Assembly: GCA_013393415.1 (NCBI GenBank)
Contig: JABXHI010000035.1
Location: forward strand, 1 to 33,908
Reading direction: 5' to 3'
Length of the DNA: 33,908 nt
Origin: Micrococcaceae bacterium
GTDB lineage: Bacteria; Actinomycetota; Actinomycetes; Actinomycetales; Micrococcaceae
Shown here: positions 24,965-33,812 of the stretch, piece after piece
Position numbering within the stretch: the first letter of the stretch is position 1
How the letters are laid out: each line of letters starts with the position of its first letter
Made by a program: the position numbers and the translations under genes
The notes under the pieces: model-generated
The model's input: only the letters and a program-made list of their open reading frames with translations
Told to the model about the DNA's origin: nothing
Database searches by the model: none

Positions 24965-26287
24965 TCAAGCGCTGCGGCGTGTGGCCGTGGTGCTGTCGTG
25001 CTGCTGTTGTCCGGTCGCTTCAGTCAAGTCGAAACCAAAGACTGTTTCCAGTGCTGCCTCGTACTCGTCGAGCGTGCCATTGGCTGCAGCTTGGCGGGCT
25101 CGAACGGTAGGCTCGTGCAGCATCTGCCGTACCATGCGACGCATGGCAAACCGCACTTCTTCTGCAGCAGCGGTGCAACCGTGACGATCTTGTACGCGCG
25201 CCATCTCTTCTTCAAGCACTGCCATCGTGTGGCTCCGCAACGTGACGATCGCGTCGGAGGCGCTGCGTTCTCGTGTCACGGTGAGATAATCGTCAACGGC
25301 TGTATCAACCAATTGTTGTGCCTGGGTGATGGAGGCTTGTTGTTCGGTCGGGGCCGCCATCTTCACGGACTCTAACGTGATGAGATCCACGGCGGGCAGA
25401 TCGCCAATTGCTGGATCGAAGTCGTGCGTCAACGCCAAGTCTAAGACTGTCAGGCGACGGGATGTCCCTTCGCGCAGTTGCTGTAACTGCTGCGCGGTCA
25501 CGCTGCGTTCCCCGCCGGAGACACCAATGAGGACATCGGCTTCTGCAAAAGCGCCTTCCACCTCTGCACCGCCTAGGGCCATGGCCCAATTACCGCGATC
25601 TGCTACGAACTGTTGGGCACGACCGGATGAGGAATGTACGGCCACGTTTTTGGCACCGAGAGCCTGCAACTGTGCCAGGGTGGTTCCCGCGTATGCCCCG
25701 GTACCAACCAATAAAATATTTGCATCTTCCCAGAATCGTTGAGCGCCAACGATCGAGGTACCAGCGCGTAACTCAGTGGCGAGTTCTAATGCAACGGAGA
25801 CAATCGAGCGACCGGTTGACCCGAGAGCCGTTTGTGCGCCGATGTCTTTGGCTGTCCGCGTGGCCGTTTCGAAAAGTTTGGTTAGTGAGCCTGTGGTGTG
25901 TCCCGCGTCGCGAGCATCAGCGAGCGCCCGACGGACTTGCCCGGCAATTTCACGTTCGCCCACGACTGCGGATTTTAAACCCGAGCCGACTTCGAAAAGG
26001 TGTCGTACCGCAGCGTCATGGCGGTAGAGCCGAAATGCGGAGGCGACCTCATCATAGGAGACCTCGGCACGCTCGGCAATAGAACGCAGAATGTCTTCAG
26101 CTGCCCGTTCAATATCGTCGGTCCTAGCCTCGGCATAGAGCTCGAGACGGTTACACGTCGATAGGATTACGACACCAGAGACCGTGTCGTTTGAGAGCGT
26201 TTCAGAGACCTCTGAGGCGCCGCTTGCAAGTTGCGCCACCGTTTCGAGGTCTAACCAGGTGTGCGCTGCGACTAATGAAAACATCAC
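24965..26287 (-). CDS. hemA: Glutamyl-tRNA reductase
   Basis: HemA reduces glutamyl-tRNA(Glu) to glutamate-1-semialdehyde, the first committed step of C5 heme synthesis. The N-terminal catalytic domain has MFSLVAAHTWLDLETVAQLA and the active-site cysteine Cys45 in LSTCNRLELYAEA; further conserved parts are GSGLKSAVVGEREIAGQVRR and the NADPH-binding VGTGAYAGTTLAQL. The frame is open to 26467, but family proteins begin next to MFSLV. I choose the GTG at 26287 (GGGAG is 8 nt upstream); the GTG at 26290 and the ATG at 26284 are close alternatives. About 440 residues, normal length. It is divergent from hemE, and the TetR gene follows 48 bp downstream. The C-terminus ends in a Gln/Thr-rich tail. 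Confidence 0.94.
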   Translation of the reverse strand: MMFSLVAAHTWLDLETVAQLASGASEVSETLSNDTVSGVVILSTCNRLELYAEARTDDIERAAEDILRSIAERAEVSYDEVASAFRLYRHDAAVRHLFEVGSGLKSAVVGEREIAGQVRRALADARDAGHTTGSLTKLFETATRTAKDIGAQTALGSTGRSIVSVALELATELRAGTSIVGAQRFWEDANILLVGTGAYAGTTLAQLQALGAKNVAVHSSSGRAQQFVADRGNWAMALGGAEVEGAFAEADVLIGVSGGERSVTAQQLQQLREGTSRRLTVLDLALTHDFDPAIGDLPAVDLITLESVKMAAPTEQQASITQAQQLVDTAVDDYLTVTRERSASDAIVTLRSHTMAVLEEEMARVQDRHGCTAAAEEVRFAMRRMVRQMLHEPTVRARQAAANGTLDEYEAALETVFGFDLTEATGQQQHDSTTATRRSA

Positions 26288-26300
26288 CACAATGGCTCCC

Positions 26301-26328
26301 ATCGTACGAAATTTGTTAGTCGGGTCAA
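26301..26328 (-). promoter_or_regulatory. Predicted promoter for hemA, start of transcription next to the start codon
   Basis: On the reverse strand TTGACC (26328-26323) and TACGAT (26306-26301) are separated by 16 bp. Transcription would begin about 7 nt later, at roughly 26294, within a few bases of the GTG codons at 26290 and 26287. This implies a leaderless or nearly leaderless hemA mRNA. Prediction only. Confidence 0.45.
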
Positions 26329-26422
26329 AATGCATCCTGGGGGTTTCGCTCACGGGGGTGCCGTGCTCGCATTCAGGAAACGTGCAGGAATTCTCGAGCG
26401 GATGCTGGAATAATGGGCTGGC

Positions 26423-27556
26423 ATGAACCAAGCGTTTTCTCATACTGCGGCGCTGCCGACGACTCATCCACTCATGCTCCAGGACGCGGAAAAGTCTACT
26501 GCCGCCTCCGCTGTCATCAAAGGGTATCGAGGGCAGGTGGGGGATCGTCGACCAGTGTGGTTTATGCGTCAGGCGGGTCGTTCGCTGCCGGAATATCGAA
26601 AATTGCGCGAAGGAACGACCATGCTGGAGTCGTGCTTGATTCCAGAAATGGCTTCAGAAATCACACTGCAGCCCGTGCGTCGACATGATGTCGATGCCGC
26701 AATCTTTTTCTCAGATATCGTCATTCCGCTGAAATTGGCCGGTATCGGAGTAGAAATCAAGCCGGGTGTCGGACCGGTCTTAGATACTCCTATTCGAAGT
26801 GCCGCTGACATCGCCAAACTTCCCGAACTCACTGACGATATGTTCGAGCCCATCTCCGATGCGGTGAAGCTCACAGTCGCTGAACTTGGTTCGCGCCCGT
26901 TGATTGGCTTTGCCGGTGCACCATATACGGTTGCCGCGTACATGGTCGAGGGTCGTCCATCGCGTGACCATCTCGGCCCACGCACGATGATGCATCAGGA
27001 CCCCGAGTCCTGGGACCGACTCATGACCTGGACTGCAGAGGCCTCCGGGCGGTTCTTGCGGGCACAAATCCTGGCGGGGGCCTCGGCCGGACAGCTATTC
27101 GATTCGTGGGCGGGTTCGCTGTCGCGGACCAACTATCAGCACAAGGTGATGCCGTATTCTCAACAGGCGCTCGAACACGTGGCTGACTTGACCGGCGAAC
27201 AGGGCATCCCGCTGGTGCATTTTGGCACCGGCACGGGGGAAATTCTGGATTTGATGCGTGACGCCGGTGCGTCCGTGGTGGGTGTGGACTATCGCATGCG
27301 ACTGGATGAAGTGAACCGCCGACTGGGCAACACACCCGGGCCAGATGGCCGAACCAATGTGGTGCTGCAAGGCAACATTGACCCAGCACTGTTGGATGCC
27401 GATTGGGACGTCTTGGAAGCCCACGTTCGTGACGTCATTGCCCAGGGCGCAGACGCACCCGGCCACATGCTGAATTTGGGGCACGGCGTGCCGCCGACCA
27501 CGGATCCAACCGTATTGACCAGACTCGTGGAGCTCATCCACTCCATCGATTATTAA
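26423..27556 (+). CDS. hemE: Uroporphyrinogen decarboxylase
   Basis: The 377-residue cytoplasmic enzyme converts uroporphyrinogen III to coproporphyrinogen III. The signature RRPVWFMRQAGRSLPEYRKL (42-61) holds substrate-binding Arg49 and Arg53, and FFSDIVIPLK holds Asp98, equivalents of Arg37, Arg41 and Asp86 in the human enzyme. Later conserved parts include GFAGAPYTVAAYMVEGRPS and the C-terminal LNLGHGVPP. An N-terminal extension of about 35 residues precedes the core. No ribosome site is seen; AATAAT at 26409-26414 is 8 nt before the ATG, fitting a leaderless start. The stop is directly followed by the hemY ATG (TAAATG). Confidence 0.96.
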   Translation: MNQAFSHTAALPTTHPLMLQDAEKSTAASAVIKGYRGQVGDRRPVWFMRQAGRSLPEYRKLREGTTMLESCLIPEMASEITLQPVRRHDVDAAIFFSDIVIPLKLAGIGVEIKPGVGPVLDTPIRSAADIAKLPELTDDMFEPISDAVKLTVAELGSRPLIGFAGAPYTVAAYMVEGRPSRDHLGPRTMMHQDPESWDRLMTWTAEASGRFLRAQILAGASAGQLFDSWAGSLSRTNYQHKVMPYSQQALEHVADLTGEQGIPLVHFGTGTGEILDLMRDAGASVVGVDYRMRLDEVNRRLGNTPGPDGRTNVVLQGNIDPALLDADWDVLEAHVRDVIAQGADAPGHMLNLGHGVPPTTDPTVLTRLVELIHSIDY

Positions 27557-28996
27557 ATGTCACACGTCGTCGTTGTTGGTGCCGGGATAGGCGGGTTGAC
27601 CGCGGCCTATTTCGCGATCAAAGCTGGCCACTCGGTGACCGTATTGGAAGCATCCTCCAGAGTCGGTGGTGCTGTGCAATTCCAGGTCGTCGAGACGTCT
27701 GAAGGTCCGCTGGGTGCCGACGTAGGGGCCGAGGCCTATGCGTCGCGCTCGAGACTGGTCGAGGAACTCATGGAAGACCTCGGCCTCGCCAACCGGCTCG
27801 TGTCTCCGAATCCCGCCGGTTCTTGGCTGTATCTGCCAGAAATCGGTGCGGTACCGGCACCGAAACTGGGCATGTGGGGGATACCGGGTGACCCGCACGC
27901 TGCAGAAGTCGTGGCCGCACTGGGGCCGGAGGCTGCCGCACGCGCGGCACAAGAACTCGACTTGCCCATGGATACGTGGGCGAGACGTCGTGCCGCTGGT
28001 GAATCCATCACCGTTGGAGAGCTAGTGGCAGATCGGTTCGGTCCTACCGTGCTCGAACGGCTTGTGGCTCCGGTAGTTTCTGGGGTCCATTCTGCTGACC
28101 CGTATGGCATCGATATTGATACGATCGCTCCGGGGTTAATTGAGAAATCCATCGAGTACGGCTCGGTCGCCAAGGCCATTGCCGCTCTGCGCGCTGCAGC
28201 ACCACCGGGTGCCGCGGTCAAATCGCTGCGCGGTGGCATGCAGAAACTCGTGGACGCGTTAACAGTCTATGTACAAACCCACGGTCAACTGCGATTGCAC
28301 TCCAACGTCGTGGCACTCGACGCACGGGCACGCACGGTGCACGTGGAATACGGCGATCTCGTCCAGGCAGACCACATCGTTCTCGCCCTCGATGCCCCGA
28401 CCGCACACGACGTGGTGTCCACCATCACGCCATTCGAACGCCCAGCGCTGCTGGAACGTCCCGACTATGGCGCTGGTGTTGGACTGGTGATGCTCGCACT
28501 CGATAGCCTCGCCTTAGACGCGCACCCGCGAGGTACCGGCATGCTGGTCTCGCCGTCCGTTACCGACGTCGTTGCCAAAGCTGCTACGCACGTCACCGCC
28601 AAATGGGGCTGGGCACGAGACGTCGTCACGAGATTGTCTCAGCATCGACACATCGTGCGACTCAGCTACGGAAGGATTACCGATCCCTCTGACGGGTCAG
28701 CGCCCGGATATGCCACACCTGAAGATGCGCTCAGCGATATAGCCTTCACCGATCTCGCGACGCTCTTTGACCTGCCCGAACAACACGTGCTGGACAACAT
28801 TGTCGGCGTCGACGTTGCTCGCTGGCGCGCTGCCATGCCATTAACCACACCGCAGAACGTGCAACGCATCAACGCGGTGCGTCAGGCCGTTGAACATTTT
28901 GATTGGTTGCACGTGACTGGAGCGTGGTTTGCGGGCACCGGGATTGCGGCCATCACCCAACACTCTTCAGCATTAAGTATTAATCGACTACAGTAA
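27557..28996 (+). CDS. hemY: Coproporphyrinogen III oxidase (HemY/CgoX type)
   Basis: The 479-residue FAD enzyme has the dinucleotide motif VVVVGAGIGGLTAAYFAIKA (GAGIGG at 8-13), then VLEASSRVGGAVQ. The middle region has KSLRGGMQKLVDAL and the C-terminus HVTGAWFAGTGIAAITQHS, as in the HemY/PPOX family. Because ChdC/HemQ follows directly, the substrate is expected to be coproporphyrinogen III, oxidised to coproporphyrin III (the CgoX role in Gram-positive bacteria), rather than protoporphyrinogen IX; this is inference from pathway logic. It starts at the base after the hemE stop. The gene has been called hemG in related genomes. Confidence 0.94.
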   Translation: MSHVVVVGAGIGGLTAAYFAIKAGHSVTVLEASSRVGGAVQFQVVETSEGPLGADVGAEAYASRSRLVEELMEDLGLANRLVSPNPAGSWLYLPEIGAVPAPKLGMWGIPGDPHAAEVVAALGPEAAARAAQELDLPMDTWARRRAAGESITVGELVADRFGPTVLERLVAPVVSGVHSADPYGIDIDTIAPGLIEKSIEYGSVAKAIAALRAAAPPGAAVKSLRGGMQKLVDALTVYVQTHGQLRLHSNVVALDARARTVHVEYGDLVQADHIVLALDAPTAHDVVSTITPFERPALLERPDYGAGVGLVMLALDSLALDAHPRGTGMLVSPSVTDVVAKAATHVTAKWGWARDVVTRLSQHRHIVRLSYGRITDPSDGSAPGYATPEDALSDIAFTDLATLFDLPEQHVLDNIVGVDVARWRAAMPLTTPQNVQRINAVRQAVEHFDWLHVTGAWFAGTGIAAITQHSSALSINRLQ

Positions 28997-29015
28997 TTTC
29001 TACAGCCTGTAGAAA
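28997..29015. promoter_or_regulatory. 19-bp palindrome between hemY and chdC
   Basis: TTTCTACAGCCTGTAGAAA is a perfect inverted repeat of 9-bp arms around one base. It starts at the base after the hemY stop and ends 6 bp before the AAGGAG ribosome site of chdC. It could be an operator (a homodimer site) or an RNA hairpin that separates hemE-hemY from chdC. No T-run follows, so a standard terminator is unlikely. Confidence 0.55.
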
Positions 29016-29030
29016 ACACAAGGAGCATCA

Positions 29031-29741
29031 TTGACTGAATCAACCAACGTGGTCCAAGGCGAAGAATCAGCGACGAGCTGGTTCACCACCTACACCGTTT
29101 TTGCCCGCAAAGAAGATGCGCCAGAAAAGTCGGCAGACGACACTGCCCGCGATAGTGAGGAGTTCGGCGCACTTGTCGAGCAACTGCAGCAACAGGGCGT
29201 GACTGTGCGTGGTCTCTACGACGTCTCAGGAATGCGCGTCGAAGCCGACATCATGGTGTGGATGTGGTCTAAATCCCCAGAGGCTCTGCAGGATGCTATT
29301 CGCCAGGTACGTCGTTCGGGCCTGCTCTCCGGTACGACGATGGCGTTTTCCGCCATGGGGGCCGATCGTATGGCCGAGTTCAACCCCGAGCACGTCCCGG
29401 CCTTCACCGAGGGGCGAAAACCGCGCAAATGGTTGTGCTTCTACCCATTCGTGCGCTCTTACGACTGGTATACGCTCGATCCCAAGGAGCGCGCACGGCT
29501 GTTGCGCGGCCATGGTCAACTCGGCCAGGAATTCCCAGACGTATGGGCCAACACGGTCTCGGCCTTCGGTCTCAACGATTGGGAATGGCTGCTGGGGTTG
29601 GAATCGCCACGCCTGGATCTGCTGGTGGACATGATGCGTTCGCTGCGCAATAACGAGACCCGCCATTACGTTCGCGAAGAAGTGCCGTTCTACACCGGCC
29701 GGTACGTGGAAATTGACGAAGTTGCAGAGGTGTTGGCCTAA
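29031..29741 (+). CDS. chdC: Coproheme decarboxylase (HemQ/ChdC)
   Basis: The 236-residue chlorite-dismutase-fold enzyme decarboxylates two propionates of coproheme, giving heme b, the last step of the coproporphyrin-dependent pathway. The active-site residues known from the Corynebacterium diphtheriae enzyme (His118, Tyr135, His158) align as His121 (NPEHVPAF), Tyr138 (LCFYPFVRSYDWY) and His161 (RGHGQLGQEF), all offset by three. The TTG start is supported by AAGGAG 5-6 nt upstream. A 19-bp palindrome lies just before the ribosome site. The stop TAA shares one base with the hemC ATG. Confidence 0.95.
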   Translation: MTESTNVVQGEESATSWFTTYTVFARKEDAPEKSADDTARDSEEFGALVEQLQQQGVTVRGLYDVSGMRVEADIMVWMWSKSPEALQDAIRQVRRSGLLSGTTMAFSAMGADRMAEFNPEHVPAFTEGRKPRKWLCFYPFVRSYDWYTLDPKERARLLRGHGQLGQEFPDVWANTVSAFGLNDWEWLLGLESPRLDLLVDMMRSLRNNETRHYVREEVPFYTGRYVEIDEVAEVLA

Positions 29742-30745
29742 TGGCCTACCGCATTGGAACTCGTGGCTCCGCATTAGCGACCACACAAACGCAGTGGGTG
29801 GTCGACGCGATGTCAACCGATCACACCGCGTTTGAACAAGTCATCATCACCACCCAAGGTGACGTGACCACCGGTTCGCTCGCGAATCTGGGTGGCACCG
29901 GCGTGTTCGCCACCGCCCTGCGCCAAGCCGTCATTGATGGCGAGGTGGACATGGCCGTGCACTCGCTCAAAGACTTACCCGCCAAGCAACCACCCGAACT
30001 GCGGATCGCTGCGATCCCAGAACGCGCCGATGTGCGCGATGCCCTGTGCGCTTCCAACGGTATGACGTTGGATACGCTGCCACCTGGCGCACGTATCGGC
30101 ACCGGCTCGCCCCGACGCGTGGGCCAACTGTTGGCGCTACGTCCAGATCTTGAGCTGGTCGACATTCGCGGCAACGTGCACACCCGCCTGGCGCGTGTGG
30201 CCGGATACGAACACCACCACGACAACGCCCCGTCGGCCAAAGGCTCACCCAAAGGTGACCTCGACGCCGTCGTCTTAGCGTGTGCGGGGCTGGACCGGTT
30301 GAAGCTGCAATGGGCTATCACCGAGCGTATTGACCCGGTGCAAATGCTGCCCGCGCCGGGCCAAGGCTCTCTGGCAGTGGAGGTCTCCGCGCTGAAAGCC
30401 TTGGATGCGCCTCTGGCCACTGCCCTGGCGGATCATGAAGATCTTGGCGCACGCTTAGAGGCCAGCGCCGAGCGCGGCCTGCTAGAAACCCTGGAGGCAG
30501 GTTGTGCAGCACCGCTTGGAGGCCTTGCCAGGTATCACAATGGTCACTTGACGCTCGACGCGATTGTCACCGCCATGGATGGTTCCAGCACGATTCGTCG
30601 TGCCTCGAGTACCACCATCGATGTTGAAGCGATCACTGAGGCCACTTTGGAAGCTGCCTCGGCACTTGGTGTCGAAGTGGCCAATATGCTGATCGCTGAT
30701 GGCGCCGACCTGCTACCTGCTGGACCTGCACGCGGCGCTCGATGA
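29741..30745 (+). CDS. hemC: Hydroxymethylbilane synthase (porphobilinogen deaminase)
   Basis: The 334-residue cytoplasmic enzyme joins four porphobilinogens into hydroxymethylbilane. The dipyrromethane cofactor cysteine is Cys255 in EAGCAAPLGG. Other signatures are the N-terminal RIGTRGSALATTQTQWV, HSLKDLPAK, IGTGSPRRVGQLLALRPDL and LPAPGQGSLAVE. A His/Asn/Ser-rich loop near 158-172 (EHHHDNAPSAKGSPKGD) makes it longer than the usual ~310. Its start overlaps the chdC stop by 1 nt and its stop overlaps the hemD start by 4 nt, so all three are translationally coupled. Confidence 0.96.
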   Translation: MAYRIGTRGSALATTQTQWVVDAMSTDHTAFEQVIITTQGDVTTGSLANLGGTGVFATALRQAVIDGEVDMAVHSLKDLPAKQPPELRIAAIPERADVRDALCASNGMTLDTLPPGARIGTGSPRRVGQLLALRPDLELVDIRGNVHTRLARVAGYEHHHDNAPSAKGSPKGDLDAVVLACAGLDRLKLQWAITERIDPVQMLPAPGQGSLAVEVSALKALDAPLATALADHEDLGARLEASAERGLLETLEAGCAAPLGGLARYHNGHLTLDAIVTAMDGSSTIRRASSTTIDVEAITEATLEAASALGVEVANMLIADGADLLPAGPARGAR

Positions 30746-31488
30746 GAATCATTTTGACCCGTCAACCGGCTCAGGCCGGCCATATCGAGGCCGGTCTTGA
30801 GCATTCTGGGTATAGCATAGCGTTTTTGCCGCTCACCGATTTTCAGTTACCCGAAGATACCGGCGCGTTGGATGCGATGATCACCGGCCTGCATGCGGGC
30901 AGATGGGATCGCCTGCTGCTGACCAGTCCCAACACGATTCGGGCACTGGTGGCGCGTAGCTGGGATCCAGTGGCCACCGAAGCCCATACCGTCATCGGGG
31001 TGACTGGCCCCGGGACCGCACGAGTCCTCCACGATAGTGGTGCCACCATGACCCCCTGGATGCCAAACAATGATGCCTCCGCAGCAGGTATCCTCGCCCA
31101 ATTTCCCACCGGCCCGGGCACAGTTGCTCTACCGCAAGGCGCCGCGGCCGGCGATGCGATGTGCACAGGACTTACTCAACGCGGTTGGGAAGTGACCCAT
31201 GCGGTGGCCTATCACACCGTGGACTATCCAGCCCAACCAGATCGCGCCCTGCTCCCGGTTGAACAGGGCAGCTTGGAGACAGCGGATGTGCATAGCGACG
31301 ACGTCATCGTGCTGACTGCTCCGAGCGCGGCACGGCGGTGGGCCGAAGTCGCCGTCCCGGTTCGGGCTGTCATCGCCATTGGCCACCCCACGCAACGTGC
31401 CGCCGACGAAAGCAATATTGCTCTTGCTGCGACCGCACCCTCACCGAATGCCACCGGACTTGCCGCCGTGCTCGAGGCACTCGACTAA
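30742..31488 (+). CDS. hemD: Uroporphyrinogen-III synthase
   Basis: The 248-residue enzyme closes hydroxymethylbilane and inverts ring D to give uroporphyrinogen III. The family is poorly conserved, but the MRIILTRQPAQAGHIEAGLE start, the WDRLLLTSPNTIRALV segment and the later VLTAPSAARRWAEV and VIAIGHPTQRAA parts follow the HemD pattern. Its ATGA overlap with hemC and the position before hemB support the call. No extra methyltransferase domain is fused. Moderately short compared with ~260. Confidence 0.92.
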   Translation: MRIILTRQPAQAGHIEAGLEHSGYSIAFLPLTDFQLPEDTGALDAMITGLHAGRWDRLLLTSPNTIRALVARSWDPVATEAHTVIGVTGPGTARVLHDSGATMTPWMPNNDASAAGILAQFPTGPGTVALPQGAAAGDAMCTGLTQRGWEVTHAVAYHTVDYPAQPDRALLPVEQGSLETADVHSDDVIVLTAPSAARRWAEVAVPVRAVIAIGHPTQRAADESNIALAATAPSPNATGLAAVLEALD

Positions 31489-31505
31489 ATCCCCGAAAGG
31501 ACACC

Positions 31506-32474
31506 ATGTTCGCTCACCGCCCCCGTCGACTGCGCCAATCTGTGCCCATGCGCAAGCTGGTCGCCCAGAACCGACTAGCCCCGGCCGACCTGATTCTGCC
31601 GGTCTTTGTCAAAGAAGGTGCCACGCAACCCATCGATATTTCCTCGATGCCCGGGGTGCAACAGCACAGTATGACCTCGCTGAAATCCGCAGCCCGCGAT
31701 GCCGCAGAGGCAGGTGTGGGTGGCATCATGCTATTTGGTGTACCAGAAACACTGGATGCCCAAGGCTCTGCTGGGGTCGACCCGAATGGTATTTTGAACC
31801 TGGCCATTGCCGAAGTGGTGGCAGAAGTCGGCGACGATATGGTGGTCATGGCCGACACCTGCTTGGACGAATTTACTGACCACGGTCACTGCGGTGTGCT
31901 GGATGCGGAAGGCAATGTAGACAACGACGCCACCAATGCGATCTATGCCCAAATGGCCGTTGCCCAGGCAGCAGCCGGGGTGCATGTCGTGTCGCCATCC
32001 GGCATGATGGACGGCCAAGTTGCCGTCATCCGTGAAGCACTCGATGCTGCAGGCCACACCAACACCGCAATTCTGGCGTACTCGGCCAAGTACGCCTCGG
32101 CTTTTTATGGACCGTTCCGCGAAGCAGTGGACTCAGCACTGACTGGTGACCGCAAGACCTACCAAATGGACTCGGCCAACCGTACCGAAGCCATGTTCGA
32201 AACCGAACTCGACATCGAAGAGGGTGCCGACATGGTCATGGTCAAACCAGCCATGTCCTACCTCGATATTCTGCGCGACGTCGCCAATATGTCCACCGTG
32301 CCCGTGGCTGCTTACCAGATCTCTGGGGAATACGCGATGATCGAAGCTGCTGCGGCCAACGGGTGGATCGAACGCGAACCGGCCATGCTGGAATCGCTCA
32401 CCGCCATCCGCCGTGCCGGCGCCCAGAACATTTTGACCTATTATGCTACTGAAGCTGCACGCCTACTCGCTTAG
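31506..32474 (+). CDS. hemB: Delta-aminolevulinic acid dehydratase (porphobilinogen synthase)
   Basis: The 322-residue enzyme condenses two aminolevulinates to porphobilinogen. The Schiff-base lysine is Lys247 in MVMVKPAMSYLD and the second active-site lysine is Lys195 in YSAKYASAFYGPFREA. The metal loop reads DTCLDEFTDHGHCG: compared with the three-cysteine zinc type (C-x-C-x7-C) the middle Cys is replaced by Asp121, leaving Cys119 and Cys129. Metal use is therefore not the plain zinc pattern. The ATG at 31506 has AAAGGA 5 nt upstream; the open frame extends back to 31338 within hemD, but that part is not HemB-like. It starts 17 bp after hemD. Confidence 0.95.
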   Translation: MFAHRPRRLRQSVPMRKLVAQNRLAPADLILPVFVKEGATQPIDISSMPGVQQHSMTSLKSAARDAAEAGVGGIMLFGVPETLDAQGSAGVDPNGILNLAIAEVVAEVGDDMVVMADTCLDEFTDHGHCGVLDAEGNVDNDATNAIYAQMAVAQAAAGVHVVSPSGMMDGQVAVIREALDAAGHTNTAILAYSAKYASAFYGPFREAVDSALTGDRKTYQMDSANRTEAMFETELDIEEGADMVMVKPAMSYLDILRDVANMSTVPVAAYQISGEYAMIEAAAANGWIEREPAMLESLTAIRRAGAQNILTYYATEAARLLA

Positions 32475-32483
32475 GAGACCTTT

Positions 32484-33782
32484 TTGACGACGAACCAACA
32501 AGCCTATGACGCCGCCCGCGCCATCATTCCCGGCGGGGTAAACTCACCGGTCCGCGGATTCGGTTCCGTTGGTGGCACCCCGGCCGCAATGGTCAAAGCC
32601 GCCGGGCCGTATCTGACCGACCTCGAAGACAACACCTACGTCGATCTGGTCGGCTCCTGGGGGCCCATGTTGCTGGGGCACAACCATCCTGCAGTCGTCG
32701 ACGCTGTGCACAAAGCCGTCGACGCTGGGCTCTCGTTTGGCACCTCGACGCCGGGGGAGTCGCAGCTCGCCGAGCTGATCGCAGACATCATGCCGGTTGA
32801 GCGGGTCCGTTTTGTCTCAACCGGCACCGAAGCCACCATGACAGCCATCCGCTTGGCCCGTGGTGCCACCGGACGAAACCTCATCATCAAATTCGCCGGC
32901 TGCTACCACGGCCACTCCGATGGGCTGCTGGCCGCTGCAGGGTCTGGACTGGCAACCCACGCGCTGCCCGACTCGGCCGGAGTACCCGAAGCCATCACGA
33001 GCCAGACTCTGGTGCTGCCATACAACGATGAAGAGGCTGTCAAACAAGCCTTTGAGGCGTACCCGGACCAGATCGCTGGGATCATTACTGAATCGGCACC
33101 GGCCAATATGGGCGTCGTCCCGCCGAAACCCGGTTTCAACAGGTTTCTACGCGAAATCACCACCGCCAACGACGCCGTGTTCATCATGGACGAGGTGCTC
33201 ACTGGCTTCCGCGCCACCAAGACCGGCGGCTGGGGTCTGGAACACGCCGACTGGGCGCCGGATCTGTTCACCTTCGGCAAGGTCATCGGTGGGGGACTGC
33301 CCGTCGCCTCGGTCGCAGGAACCGCTGCGGTCATGGACCAATTGGCACCGCTGGGCCCCGTGTACCAGGCCGGCACGTTGTCGGGGAACCCGATCGCGAT
33401 GGCCGCAGGCTATGCGACCCTAACCAATGCCACCGATGACGCGTATGCAACCATCGCGCAGCGTTCTACTCAACTCCAGAGCATGGTCGCTGATGCACTG
33501 AAGGCAGAAGGCGTCAATCACTCGATCCAGAGTGCCGGTTCACTGTTCTCGATTGCCTTTGGAACCGCCGACCACGGTGTGACCAATTACGAGGATACGC
33601 AGGCTCAAGAAGCTTTCCGTTATGGTCTCTTCTTCCACGCAATGCTCGACGGTGGCGTCTACTTGGCTCCATCGGTCTTCGAAGCATGGTTCATTTCAGC
33701 GGCCCACGACGATGCCGCGATGAACAAGATTGCTGATGCTTTGCCTGCTGCTGCCAAGGCGGCCGCGGCGGCCACTGCATAA
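32484..33782 (+). CDS. hemL: Glutamate-1-semialdehyde 2,1-aminomutase
   Basis: The 432-residue PLP enzyme converts glutamate-1-semialdehyde to 5-aminolevulinate. The PLP lysine is Lys266 in [18 protein letters not shown], next to the usual Lys265 position of the E. coli enzyme. Conserved parts include [56 protein letters not shown] and [11 protein letters not shown]. The start is TTG with GGAG about 8 nt upstream, 9 bp after hemB. HemL and the separately transcribed HemA together make aminolevulinate. It is the last gene of the forward cluster before the transposase-like tail at 33813. Confidence 0.96.
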   Translation: MTTNQQAYDAARAIIPGGVNSPVRGFGSVGGTPAAMVKAAGPYLTDLEDNTYVDLVGSWGPMLLGHNHPAVVDAVHKAVDAGLSFGTSTPGESQLAELIADIMPVERVRFVSTGTEATMTAIRLARGATGRNLIIKFAGCYHGHSDGLLAAAGSGLATHALPDSAGVPEAITSQTLVLPYNDEEAVKQAFEAYPDQIAGIITESAPANMGVVPPKPGFNRFLREITTANDAVFIMDEVLTGFRATKTGGWGLEHADWAPDLFTFGKVIGGGLPVASVAGTAAVMDQLAPLGPVYQAGTLSGNPIAMAAGYATLTNATDDAYATIAQRSTQLQSMVADALKAEGVNHSIQSAGSLFSIAFGTADHGVTNYEDTQAQEAFRYGLFFHAMLDGGVYLAPSVFEAWFISAAHDDAAMNKIADALPAAAKAAAAATA

Positions 33783-33812
33783 GAGATTGCGCGGATAGGG
33801 GCTTATCGGCGC

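Noticed and set aside
26288..26467. N-terminal extension of hemA towards hemE
   Set aside because: It overlaps the hemE start region and is unlike GluTR; the family start fits 26284-26290.
31338..31505. N-terminal extension of hemB within hemD
   Set aside because: The extra residues are Arg/His/Cys-rich noise, and the ATG at 31506 has a good ribosome site and normal HemB N-terminus.
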